The position numbers and the translations under genes were made by a program. A stretch of DNA of 13,613 bases from Balneolales bacterium. GTDB lineage: Bacteria > Bacteroidota > Rhodothermia > Balneolales > Natronogracilivirgulaceae. Shown one piece after another: positions 6,828-13,613 of this stretch (the first letter of the stretch is position 1; each line of letters opens with the position of its first letter). The notes under the pieces were generated by a model. It ran no database searches and was not told where the DNA came from. It saw only the letters and a program-made list of their open reading frames with translations. The stretch spans positions 1-13,613 of the forward strand of contig SLLP01000135.1 of assembly GCA_007133995.1 (NCBI GenBank). The letters are read 5' to 3'.

Positions 6828-7697
6828 ATGCTCCTATCCGAGTTTCTTGCTTCAGATTACAAGGAACAACATTTTGTTGTCGTGCTGGGACATCCTGTAT
6901 CTCACAGCAGATCGCCCGCGATTCACAATGCCGCAATGTCATACCACAACCTGAACGTGCGTTATTACGCGCTGGATTGTCCCGAAAGAGAGCAGCACCT
7001 CATACCCGAACTTTTTGCCTTGCATAATTTTCGCGGAGCGAATGTAACCATTCCACTCAAAAAAAAAATCACAAGCTTTCTGGATGATTCTGATGAATCA
7101 GCACGTGATATCGGAGCTGTAAATACGGTCGTTCCGGATCTTCAAACGGGTCAGCTATTCGGTTACAACACAGATGCATACGGATTCATGGTGCCCTTGA
7201 GAGAAAATTTTAACATTCGTACGGCTACCATACTTGGAACCGGTGGAGCTTCTCGTGCCATTTGTTATGCCTTGCTCAAACACGGAGTGGAAAAATTATA
7301 TCTCGTAAGCCGAAAACAGAAAAAACAGGTCCTGGAGTTTGACCGTCCAACTCAGTTGCACCGAATCACATATAATGACCTTGGGTATGCGATCATGCAT
7401 TCCGAATTAATAGTTAACTGCACACCGGTTGGCATGCATCCCGAAACGGAACATTCACCCATACCGGACTCACTAATGCCTTTACTTGCGGGAAAATATT
7501 GCTACGATATCATTTACAATCCACCAGAGACCACACTGCTTCAAAAAGCAAAGGCTAACAAAGCTTTGACAATAGATGGCCTCGATATGTTCATACACCA
7601 GGCTGCACGATCCTTTGAGATGTGGTTTGGCAAACCCATGCCAATTGATTTGGCTCGAAATGTACTGCTCGACATGATTAAAAAAAGTAGAAGCTGA
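6828..7697 (+). CDS. aroE: Shikimate dehydrogenase
   Basis: This NADPH-dependent enzyme reduces 3-dehydroshikimate to shikimate in the chorismate pathway. From ATG 6828 it has 289 aa, with all hallmarks present: SHSRSP (25-30, substrate serines), the catalytic lysine at 78 in IPLKKK, GAVNT (96-100), the NTD aspartate 116, the nucleotide-binding GTGGASRA (137-144), NCTPVGM (197-203), and GLDMFIHQAARSFEMWFG (251-268). A GTG at 6804 is also in frame but begins only nine bases after the terminator's T-run, so I prefer the ATG. Even so, about 20 residues precede GHPVSHS, slightly more than usual. Lysine 78 is encoded inside a run of ten A (7059-7068). pgeF starts five bases after the stop, so the two are almost certainly co-transcribed. 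Confidence 0.95.
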   Translation: MLLSEFLASDYKEQHFVVVLGHPVSHSRSPAIHNAAMSYHNLNVRYYALDCPEREQHLIPELFALHNFRGANVTIPLKKKITSFLDDSDESARDIGAVNTVVPDLQTGQLFGYNTDAYGFMVPLRENFNIRTATILGTGGASRAICYALLKHGVEKLYLVSRKQKKQVLEFDRPTQLHRITYNDLGYAIMHSELIVNCTPVGMHPETEHSPIPDSLMPLLAGKYCYDIIYNPPETTLLQKAKANKALTIDGLDMFIHQAARSFEMWFGKPMPIDLARNVLLDMIKKSRS

Positions 7698-7702
7698 CAG
7701 AT

Positions 7703-8425
7703 ATGCCAGTAATTTGGACTGACAAACCGGAGATGCATGCTGCTTTCATCACCCGCGAGATTGAGAAGATGGGTTCGCGTTTTATGTCAGTCACCAATCA
7801 GGAAGAAAGCACCGATGCATTGAAAGCCCTTGATAATAATCGGAAAATTGCTTCTGATTATCTAAAGAAGCCAAATATTGGGCTATGCATGGGAAAACAG
7901 GTTCACAGCGCCCGAATCGCATATGTAAGAAGACCAGGGGTGATCGAGAATACGGATGGTCTGGTAACGGATAAACCAGGTTTGGCCATTGGTGTACTTG
8001 TGGCCGATTGTGCCGCTGTGCTAATCGCTGATCCTGTCAATAAGATCGTTGCTGCAGTGCATGCAGGATGGCGAGGTGCCATTGAGGGAATTCTCTCTGA
8101 GGCAATTCTTCAGATGGAAAAAATCGGTGCAGAACCAGATCTGATGCATGTCTATGTCAGCCCATGCATCTCCAGGCAGTCATTTGAAGTGGGAAATGAG
8201 GTAGCCGCACAATTTCCCGAACGCTATGTGGACCGTTCCTGGGAAAAACCGCATGTGGATCTTCGCGGGTTTATTCTTCAGGAACTTAAAAAAGCCGGGG
8301 TTTCACTCGAATCCCTTATTCAGGAGGATAAATGTACAATGACACATCCTGAAACACTGCATTCTTTCCGAAGAGATGGTGCAGAAAGCGGCCGCATGCT
8401 GGCTGTTGTTGTTTTATCTGATTAA
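7703..8425 (+). CDS. pgeF: PgeF/YfiH/LACC1-family protein (polyphenol oxidase / purine nucleoside phosphorylase)
   Basis: The 240 aa length matches the family. The zinc/copper ligand set is visible: His68 in KQVHSA, Cys103 in VADCAAVLIADP and His120 in AAVHAGWRGAIEGI. The CISRQSFEVGNEV segment (155-167) and the closing HSFRRDGAESGRM (220-232) are also family signatures. Members have been described as laccase-like polyphenol oxidases, as purine nucleoside phosphorylases/adenosine deaminases, and in E. coli as a peptidoglycan editing factor that corrects L-Ser misincorporated in place of L-Ala in the stem peptide; sequence does not decide between these. The ATG is five bases after the aroE stop (operon). 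Many ATGCAT palindromes lie in this gene. The pairing with aroE suggests shared transcription, not a shared pathway. Confidence 0.93.
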   Translation: MPVIWTDKPEMHAAFITREIEKMGSRFMSVTNQEESTDALKALDNNRKIASDYLKKPNIGLCMGKQVHSARIAYVRRPGVIENTDGLVTDKPGLAIGVLVADCAAVLIADPVNKIVAAVHAGWRGAIEGILSEAILQMEKIGAEPDLMHVYVSPCISRQSFEVGNEVAAQFPERYVDRSWEKPHVDLRGFILQELKKAGVSLESLIQEDKCTMTHPETLHSFRRDGAESGRMLAVVVLSD

Positions 8426-8529
8426 GCTATTGTACGGGAACTATTTTTACCCTTATTTACGATTCACTTTGTGTGGTGCATATTGCATTTTGCGATAATT
8501 TCATAACAACCTAATCGCCTTGCCACAAG

Positions 8530-9678
8530 TTGAAGAAACAAAACCTGCTCATACTGGGATCAACCGGGTCCATTGGTACACAGACGCTGGATATCGTACG
8601 AATGCATCCGGAGAGACTGAAACTGTACGGTATAACCGCTCATACCAATTGGGAGACGCTGGCCAATCAGGTCAATGAATTTCGCCCGGCCTACGCATTG
8701 CTTGTTGATCCCTCATCGTTTGACAAATTAAAAGATTCCATTACTCACGATCAGACCACGCTTCTGTGCGGCCAGGAAGAGATGGATCATTTGGTTAAGG
8801 CTGACGATACCGATACGGTAATCAACAGTCTGGTTGGATTTTCCGGTTTTCGGCCTACCATATTGGCTTTGTCTGCTGGTAAAAAAGTCGCATTGGCCAA
8901 CAAGGAATCACTGGTGGTTGGCGGTGAACTGCTTGTTCCATATCTGAACGGAAACTACGATTGCTTGATACCAATTGACTCCGAGCACAGCGCCATACTT
9001 CAATGCCTGGTTGGCGAAGATATTCGAACCATTGAAAAGCTTATCATAACAGCCAGCGGCGGTCCTTTCAGAACATGGTCAAAACATCAAATAAAAAAGG
9101 CTACCGTCAGGGATGCGCTCAGACATCCGAACTGGGATATGGGATCCAAGATCACGATCGACTCGGCCACAATGATGAATAAGGGCCTTGAAGTGATTGA
9201 AGCGCATTGGCTTTTCGGTCTACCGCTGGACCATATTGAAGCAGTGGTCCATCCCCAGAGTATCGTGCATTCCATGGTACTATTCAACGACGGATCCATG
9301 AAGGCGCAGATGGGATTACCCGATATGCGGCTTCCTATACAATACGCTCTCACATTTCCCGATCGATGGCCTCTTACATCACAGCATATTGACTGGACAG
9401 TTAAACAGCAACTTACCTTTGAACCTGTTGATCCGGACCAATTTCCCTGTTTCGAGCTGGCGCTACAAGCCATTGAAACCGGAGATTATGCACCTGCCGT
9501 ACTTAACGCTTCGAATGAAGTTGCTGTCGAGCGATTTCTAAAAGAAGAAATTTCGTATATTCAGATCTCTGAAATTGTAGAAAAAAGTTTGTCTCATATT
9601 ACGAACTCAGATACGTTGTCAGTAGAGTCGCTGGAAGCGGTTGACCGGGAGGCCAGAGCCTTTGCCCGTTTTATCTGA
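8530..9678 (+). CDS. dxr: 1-deoxy-D-xylulose 5-phosphate reductoisomerase
   Basis: This is the second step of the MEP isoprenoid pathway, turning DXP into 2-C-methyl-erythritol 4-phosphate with NADPH and a divalent metal. The 382 aa length is normal. It shows the nucleotide-binding GSTGSIG (10-16), ALANKES (121-127), the metal-ligand motif PIDSEHSA with Asp150 and Glu152, ASGGPFR (175-181), NKGLE with the third metal ligand Glu221, and HPQSIVHS (241-248). The start is TTG: an in-frame TAA at 8512-8514 leaves no ATG before the Rossmann motif, and no Shine-Dalgarno sequence precedes it. It opens the dxr-rseP-psd-pssA run after a 104-base gap likely to hold a promoter (TTTG at 8468-8471 and TAATTTCA at 8496-8503 are weak candidates, spaced rather far apart). 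Confidence 0.97.
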   Translation: MKKQNLLILGSTGSIGTQTLDIVRMHPERLKLYGITAHTNWETLANQVNEFRPAYALLVDPSSFDKLKDSITHDQTTLLCGQEEMDHLVKADDTDTVINSLVGFSGFRPTILALSAGKKVALANKESLVVGGELLVPYLNGNYDCLIPIDSEHSAILQCLVGEDIRTIEKLIITASGGPFRTWSKHQIKKATVRDALRHPNWDMGSKITIDSATMMNKGLEVIEAHWLFGLPLDHIEAVVHPQSIVHSMVLFNDGSMKAQMGLPDMRLPIQYALTFPDRWPLTSQHIDWTVKQQLTFEPVDPDQFPCFELALQAIETGDYAPAVLNASNEVAVERFLKEEISYIQISEIVEKSLSHITNSDTLSVESLEAVDREARAFARFI

Positions 9679-9696
9679 TCAAATACAAAATGTTTC

Positions 9697-11049
9697 ATGG
9701 AAGTAATTTTTAGCATACTGCAAACCGTACTCATATTTGTGGCTGCCATTTTTATTCTTGTTCTGGTACACGAACTTGGGCATTTTCTAGCCGCAAAACT
9801 CTTCGGGATGAGAGTGGAGCGGTTTTCCATCGGATTTCCACCAAGACTTATCGGAGTTCGGAAAGGTGATACCGACTACTGCATTTCCGCACTTCCGCTG
9901 GGAGGATATGTGAAGATATCCGGTATGGTAGACGAAAGCATGGACGACAGTTTCACGGCTTCGGAGCCCAAAGATTACGAGTACCGCAGCAAACCGGTCT
10001 GGCAGAGGATGATTGTGATCTCAGCGGGAGTGATCTTCAATATGATCCTTGCTTACATCATATTTGCAGTAATCACATTTTCCCATGGCGTTAATCAAAT
10101 ACCTGCAGAAAATGTTCAGGGAATGTATATTCCTGAAAGTTCGACAGCAGAAACCGTTGGATTTCAAACTGGCGACAGAATCGTAGCTGTCAACGACAAG
10201 GAGATTGAATATATACGCAGAGGTCAGTTTTTTTCCATTTCAGAAATAACCAGCCAACACCTGACCTTTACGGTAGAGCGTGACGGTGAACTGGTAACAT
10301 TGCGTCCTCCACAAGACTTTCTCGATCATCTTGCCAGAAATCCGGAATTCATTGAACTTCAGAATGCACTGCCAAGTAAGGTCGGTGAGGTTTCAGATGG
10401 GTCACCGGCAGAAGAAGCCGGTTTGATGCCCAGTGACGAAATCATAGCCATTGACGGAGAAGAGGTAGGCTATTGGATTCAGATGGTGGACAAGATTCAA
10501 TCCGGAGGTGATGAGATGACCTTTACTATCAGACGTAATTCTGATGTTTTCGATGTCACCATTGCCCCGGATCCGGAACGGAGGATCATCGGCATAGCCA
10601 TCGTCGATCCTCATGAATATTTCGGATTTGAAACGATCAATTTTGGCTTTTTCGCATCAATACGCGAAGGAATCTCCCAGGCTCATGATACCCTGCTTGG
10701 AATCATCAACGGCTTTCGGCAGCTGCTTACCGGTTCCATATCCATTCGTGAAAATCTGGGAGGTCCGGTCGCTATCGCTTCAGTCACAGCAGATGTTACA
10801 GAAAGGGGGGGGGCTCTTGGATTCTGGAATTTCACGGCCTTCCTGAGCATCACACTTGCGCTAATGAATATACTGCCCATACCGATGCTGGACGGAGGTC
10901 ATCTGATGTTCCTCATTTACGAAGCCGTAACGCGACGAGAACCATCCGTCAAGGTCAGAATGGCCCTTCAACAGATTGGATTTATCCTTCTTATAAGTCT
11001 CATGATTTTTGTTACATTCAACGACATACTCCGGCATGTAGTAAACTGA
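9697..11049 (+). CDS. rseP: RseP-type site-2 intramembrane metalloprotease with two PDZ domains
   Basis: This inner-membrane zinc protease cuts transmembrane segments, classically anti-sigma factors in envelope stress and remnant signal peptides. TM1 carries HELGH (25-29) and the C-terminal LDGGH (398-402) supplies the third zinc ligand. The GGYVK beta-hairpin (69-73) and ISAGVIFNMILAY helix (108-120) are typical. Two PDZ domains occupy the periplasmic part, roughly 134-205 and 226-290 (the second with SPAEEAGLMPSDEIIAIDGE). The length of 450 aa matches RseP. A run of nine G (10805-10813) encodes residues 370-373, ahead of LDGGH, so slippage there would destroy the active site. It begins 18 bases after dxr and ends three bases before psd. 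The dxr-rseP order is common in bacteria. No anti-sigma partner is in view. Confidence 0.95.
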   Translation: MEVIFSILQTVLIFVAAIFILVLVHELGHFLAAKLFGMRVERFSIGFPPRLIGVRKGDTDYCISALPLGGYVKISGMVDESMDDSFTASEPKDYEYRSKPVWQRMIVISAGVIFNMILAYIIFAVITFSHGVNQIPAENVQGMYIPESSTAETVGFQTGDRIVAVNDKEIEYIRRGQFFSISEITSQHLTFTVERDGELVTLRPPQDFLDHLARNPEFIELQNALPSKVGEVSDGSPAEEAGLMPSDEIIAIDGEEVGYWIQMVDKIQSGGDEMTFTIRRNSDVFDVTIAPDPERRIIGIAIVDPHEYFGFETINFGFFASIREGISQAHDTLLGIINGFRQLLTGSISIRENLGGPVAIASVTADVTERGGALGFWNFTAFLSITLALMNILPIPMLDGGHLMFLIYEAVTRREPSVKVRMALQQIGFILLISLMIFVTFNDILRHVVN

Positions 11050-11052
11050 CCT

Positions 11053-11727
11053 ATGAAATTTGCAAAAGACGGAGTCCCGGTTATCGTTGCAGCGCTTTTT
11101 TTGGCTCTTGTTATTACGGCCATTGGCTGGCTGTTGAATAACAACTTTTCAATTCTTCTTTATCTGGCCGCACTTTTAATCGCGGGATTCACCCTCTTTT
11201 TTTTTCGTGATCCGGACAGAATCATCCCCAGTGGAGACTACATTTTAGCGCCGGCTGACGGCAAGGTGATTTCAATTGATGTGGTCCGCGAAGAAAACTA
11301 TCTCGAATCAGGTGCCAGGCAGATAACCATATTTCTGTCACTTGGCGATGTCCATGTAAACAGGTACCCGGTGTCAGGAAAAGTAGAACACGTTGCCTAC
11401 TTTCCCGGTAAGTATCTGGTAGCCTGGCATCCCAAAGCATCGGAACTCAATGAAAGAGCCGAATTTGGAATTAAGCATCACTCTGGTCTAAAAATATTTT
11501 TTCGGCAGATCACAGGATATGTTGCACGGCGCATTGTATTCTACATCAGGGAAGGGGAAGAAGTTAAGGCAGGTGAGCGCTTTGGCCTCATGAAGTTCGG
11601 ATCTCGCATGGATATTCTGGTTCCTGAAAAGATGGATATTCTTGTCAAAGAGGGAGACAGAACTATCGGAGGCGAAACAATTCTGGCACATCTTGAAGAC
11701 AGCGTATCGGCTCGTTATGAACCCTGA
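11053..11727 (+). CDS. psd: Phosphatidylserine decarboxylase proenzyme (short, pyruvoyl-dependent form)
   Basis: This enzyme decarboxylates phosphatidylserine to phosphatidylethanolamine at the inner membrane. The 224 aa length fits the short Psd class found outside enterobacteria. An N-terminal hydrophobic region (about 8-50) is followed by FFRDPDR (50-56), APADGK (66-71) and LGDVHVNRYP (97-106). The self-cleavage site GS is at 183-184 in KFGSRMD, where serine 184 becomes the pyruvoyl group of the alpha subunit. All expected catalytic landmarks are present. It starts three bases after rseP, and its last 11 bp overlap the pssA start, suggesting coupled translation of the two PE-pathway enzymes. 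Confidence 0.95.
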   Translation: MKFAKDGVPVIVAALFLALVITAIGWLLNNNFSILLYLAALLIAGFTLFFFRDPDRIIPSGDYILAPADGKVISIDVVREENYLESGARQITIFLSLGDVHVNRYPVSGKVEHVAYFPGKYLVAWHPKASELNERAEFGIKHHSGLKIFFRQITGYVARRIVFYIREGEEVKAGERFGLMKFGSRMDILVPEKMDILVKEGDRTIGGETILAHLEDSVSARYEP

Positions 11728-12514
11728 AAAACGATTACTGCGAAGACAGCTCCGAAGAGACCATTTGAGAAGAAAGTTCAGAAAACCGATTCCCAAGGCG
11801 ATTGTACCGAGTTTCTTCACTCTTATGAATCTATTTTGCGGACTTGTCGCCATTATTCAGATATATGAGGGAAAACTTGAATTCGGCGCGTGGCTCATTG
11901 TCATTGCTGCCGTCTTCGATATGATGGATGGCTTCATGGCCAGGCTTACCAATTCCACAACGGAGTTTGGAATAGAACTCGATTCCCTGAGCGATATTGT
12001 ATCATTTGGTGTAGCACCTGCTTTCTTGTTTTACAGCTACTCTTTGCATGAATTAATGATTATTGGAATTATAATTTCCGCTTTTCCTGCTTTATGCGGT
12101 GCCGTTCGTCTTGCCAGGTTTAACGTGGATGTTCACATTGAAGATCCTGATAACTTTAAAGGCCTTCCCATTCCTGCTCAGGCCATGATGCTGGTGGCCC
12201 TGTTTCTGACATTCTTTCCCAATCCTGAACTTTTTCAGGGCTTCAACCACGGATTCAACAGCATTTTGGTGCCCGTAATTTTGTTGCTATCGCTTTTGAT
12301 GGTTAGTACTGTACCGTTCGACAAAATTCCCAGGTTTAACAAAAACTACCTCCGACAAAACCGTAAAAGAGTATATTTGTTTCTGTTTTATTTTATCGCT
12401 GTTGTTGCACTTCAGGAATACGGGCTGATTCTCGTTTTCAGTATTTTTATAGCCAAGGGTGTTCTTTTGTCCATGATTCGTTTCTGGAAGGAGATCCACG
12501 AAGAACCCGTCTGA
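11717..12514 (+). CDS. pssA: CDP-diacylglycerol-serine O-phosphatidyltransferase
   Basis: This membrane enzyme condenses CDP-diacylglycerol with L-serine to give phosphatidylserine and CMP, feeding Psd. The CDP-alcohol phosphatidyltransferase signature D-x2-D-G-x2-A-R-x8-G-x3-D-x3-D is complete: Asp68, Asp71, Gly72, Ala75, Arg76, Gly85, Asp89 and Asp93. A strongly basic N-terminus (1-27) precedes PSFFTLMNLFCG and about six to eight hydrophobic helices. The frame is open back to a TTG at 11642, but ATG 11717 gives a natural 265 aa protein and the short 11-bp overlap with psd. The adjacency psd-pssA is common. It ends the plus-strand run; a convergent gene follows after 94 bases. Confidence 0.95.
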   Translation: MNPEKRLLRRQLRRDHLRRKFRKPIPKAIVPSFFTLMNLFCGLVAIIQIYEGKLEFGAWLIVIAAVFDMMDGFMARLTNSTTEFGIELDSLSDIVSFGVAPAFLFYSYSLHELMIIGIIISAFPALCGAVRLARFNVDVHIEDPDNFKGLPIPAQAMMLVALFLTFFPNPELFQGFNHGFNSILVPVILLLSLLMVSTVPFDKIPRFNKNYLRQNRKRVYLFLFYFIAVVALQEYGLILVFSIFIAKGVLLSMIRFWKEIHEEPV

Positions 12515-12610
12515 TCCGACGAATCGACTCACAAACTTCATGGCATTCCTTGTGAACCTAGACTGGCTTCAAAGTGCAGATCAATCAGAACGGTAGATCT
12601 CGTCGGTATC
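12513..12610. repeat. Inverted repeat bracketing the convergent pssA/PorV-like intergenic
   Basis: CCGACGA at 12516-12522 is the exact reverse complement of TCGTCGG at 12600-12606, and GAT/ATC outside can pair with one bulged base. The arms touch the stop codons of both convergent genes. A smaller imperfect hairpin (TTCA...TGAA, about 12537-12556) lies between. No T-run follows on either strand, so it is not a standard intrinsic terminator; it might be a large transcript-end structure or chance. Confidence 0.2.
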
Positions 12611-13604
12611 AAAAATAGTATTGAAGACTAACAGCGTGGGCAACACCAAATCCATTCTGAAAAGGAAGAAAAGCATAGTTGAAATAGAAGTCACCGACCA
12701 GCAGGCCCGCTCCAAAGTTGAATCGACGCTGTGTTTCCCCGGTGCGGATGCCGGCTCGCAAATCGATGATCTCAGAGATATTGAGTTCTACTCCGGTATT
12801 CAAGTAGCCATTGCCCTGATATGTAATCGATCCGTCCCCTGTTTCTGATATGTCATTTAGTGGAATATTGTAATTAGCAATGACAGATAACAAGAGTGGT
12901 ATTTCATCTTCGATGGCTGATGTTGAGAACTGGAGCAACTGAATGTCAGTTCCAAAACTCAGCAAGGTGGGCAGTCTGGTAGCTGTTTCATTCAGTTCTT
13001 CCATGGATCCCAGGTTGCGCAATGCCGCACCGAGGCGTACCCGGTTATCCATGATATTCAAAGCCAGACCGGCGTTCATACCAAATCCGGAGGCATGATC
13101 CCGAAAATACTGTTCGAATAGATACATTCCGGTGACGCCAAGAGAGAGCGGTCCAACGGATCGGGAATAGGAACCGGCAACCGATAAATACCTGACTGCA
13201 AAATAGCCATCCGGATCAGGTGTTGGATTCGTGCGATACGCTATGTTATCACTGAGCGATGAAAGCAGTGCAATTCCAAGGGTCTGCTTCCCCTGTTTGT
13301 AAGCCAGCCCGGCAAAGCTGTTCTGGGTATCGGTAAACGGCCATACCATGTAGGAAAGGGTGGCACTGCTTCTGTTTTCCATGGAGAGAAGTGCGGGGTT
13401 CAGGAAGATAGCCGATGCTCCGGTCAGTGAAGCGGTATGTGCATCAGAAAGGCCCAAATTATGAGCAGAAGGCCCCATCAGCAGAAAGTGCAAACCGGTG
13501 GACTGACCGTCACTGGCGTCTGAAACATGATGCAGCGGGAATATGGCCATCATCAAGATTAAAATAATTAAGGCAGTTCGTCTATTCATAAAAGTGTTAA
13601 ACAT
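12609..13604 (-). CDS. PorV/PorQ-like outer-membrane beta-barrel protein
   Basis: The protein has 331 aa with a clear signal peptide: NRRT, then a hydrophobic ALIILILMMAIF core, with cleavage near 25-30. The mature start LLMGPSAHNLGLSDAHTASL followed by GASAIFLNPA (62-71) is the pattern of the PorV/PorQ (UPF0164, FadL-like) family of Bacteroidota-type bacteria. The rest alternates barrel strands, and the protein ends in SLQYYF with a terminal aromatic residue. PorV proper shuttles cargo in the type IX secretion system, but the family is broad and no other secretion gene is present, so that role is not claimed. ATG 13604 is used; ATG 13589 five codons on would start right at the basic signal-peptide region and is equally likely. 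The gene is convergent with pssA, and its promoter region is almost entirely outside the window. Confidence 0.82.
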   Translation of the reverse strand: MFNTFMNRRTALIILILMMAIFPLHHVSDASDGQSTGLHFLLMGPSAHNLGLSDAHTASLTGASAIFLNPALLSMENRSSATLSYMVWPFTDTQNSFAGLAYKQGKQTLGIALLSSLSDNIAYRTNPTPDPDGYFAVRYLSVAGSYSRSVGPLSLGVTGMYLFEQYFRDHASGFGMNAGLALNIMDNRVRLGAALRNLGSMEELNETATRLPTLLSFGTDIQLLQFSTSAIEDEIPLLLSVIANYNIPLNDISETGDGSITYQGNGYLNTGVELNISEIIDLRAGIRTGETQRRFNFGAGLLVGDFYFNYAFLPFQNGFGVAHAVSLQYYF

Positions 13605-13613
13605 TAAAATGTA

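Noticed and set aside
9087..9473. A 128-codon minus-strand reading frame opposite dxr.
   Set aside because: It is rich in Cys/Ser/Trp with no recognisable pattern, and covers the conserved metal- and substrate-binding core of dxr; a shadow frame.
1636..13010. Frequent GGATCC sites as a possible selected motif.
   Set aside because: They are spread across the window without clustering and fit common Gly-Ser/Asp-Pro codons and a general GATC richness.
12609..13604. Reading the PorV/PorQ-like barrel as proof of a type IX secretion locus.
   Set aside because: The family is broad, and no other type IX component or C-terminal sorting-domain cargo is in the window.
1..13613. Search for CRISPR arrays, insertion sequences, tRNA genes, toxin-antitoxin pairs or defence genes.
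   Set aside because: No spaced direct repeats, transposase motifs, cloverleaf sequences or small paired ORFs were seen; base composition looks even throughout.

Overview
The window looks like a stretch of a Bacteroidota-type chromosome, most plausibly from the Balneolota/Rhodothermota side of that group. This is inferred from three things: a PorV/PorQ-type outer-membrane barrel, the near-total lack of Shine-Dalgarno sequences before genes that clearly are real, and protein family variants. No rRNA or marker gene fixes the taxon. No mobile element, CRISPR array, tRNA or phage gene is visible. Nearly all genes are housekeeping or envelope genes.

Layout. Positions 1-276 hold no convincing protein gene. 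About 91-262 can fold into one long-range stem closing several internal hairpins, directly upstream of a 5-formyltetrahydrofolate cyclo-ligase gene. That shape and that neighbour are both reminiscent of 6S (ssrS) RNA, and this is the most interesting candidate here. Plus-strand genes follow: 5-FCL (277-843), a PspC-domain membrane protein (1045-1755) and thymidylate kinase tmk (1786-2400). On the minus strand, 6133-2273 is a two-gene unit: an outer-membrane beta-barrel (4739-6133) and, 12 bases on, an RND-superfamily inner-membrane exporter (2273-4726). The exporter's C-terminal tail is encoded antisense to the last 128 bp of tmk. A divergent intergenic region (6134-6265) with a marked inverted repeat separates this pair from a small SRPBCC-fold protein (6266-6748), which ends in a clear intrinsic terminator.

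The plus strand then carries aroE (shikimate dehydrogenase) and pgeF (multicopper polyphenol oxidase/purine-nucleoside phosphorylase family), five bases apart. After about 100 bases comes a tight dxr-rseP-psd-pssA run: isoprenoid precursor synthesis, site-2 protease, and the two enzymes making phosphatidylserine and then phosphatidylethanolamine. The last two overlap by 11 bp. A convergent PorV/PorQ-like barrel gene on the minus strand fills the right end, with its upstream region cut by the window edge.

The shared theme is envelope building: phospholipid head groups (psd, pssA), undecaprenyl/isoprenoid precursors (dxr), membrane proteolysis (rseP), cell-wall precursor editing (pgeF), membrane stress (PspC) and outer-membrane export (barrel plus RND). 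I see no wholly new protein system. The points worth a second look are the 6S-like RNA, the barrel/RND pair with its antisense tail, a dense cluster of ATGCAT palindromes over aroE-pgeF-dxr, and homopolymer tracts inside aroE and rseP.
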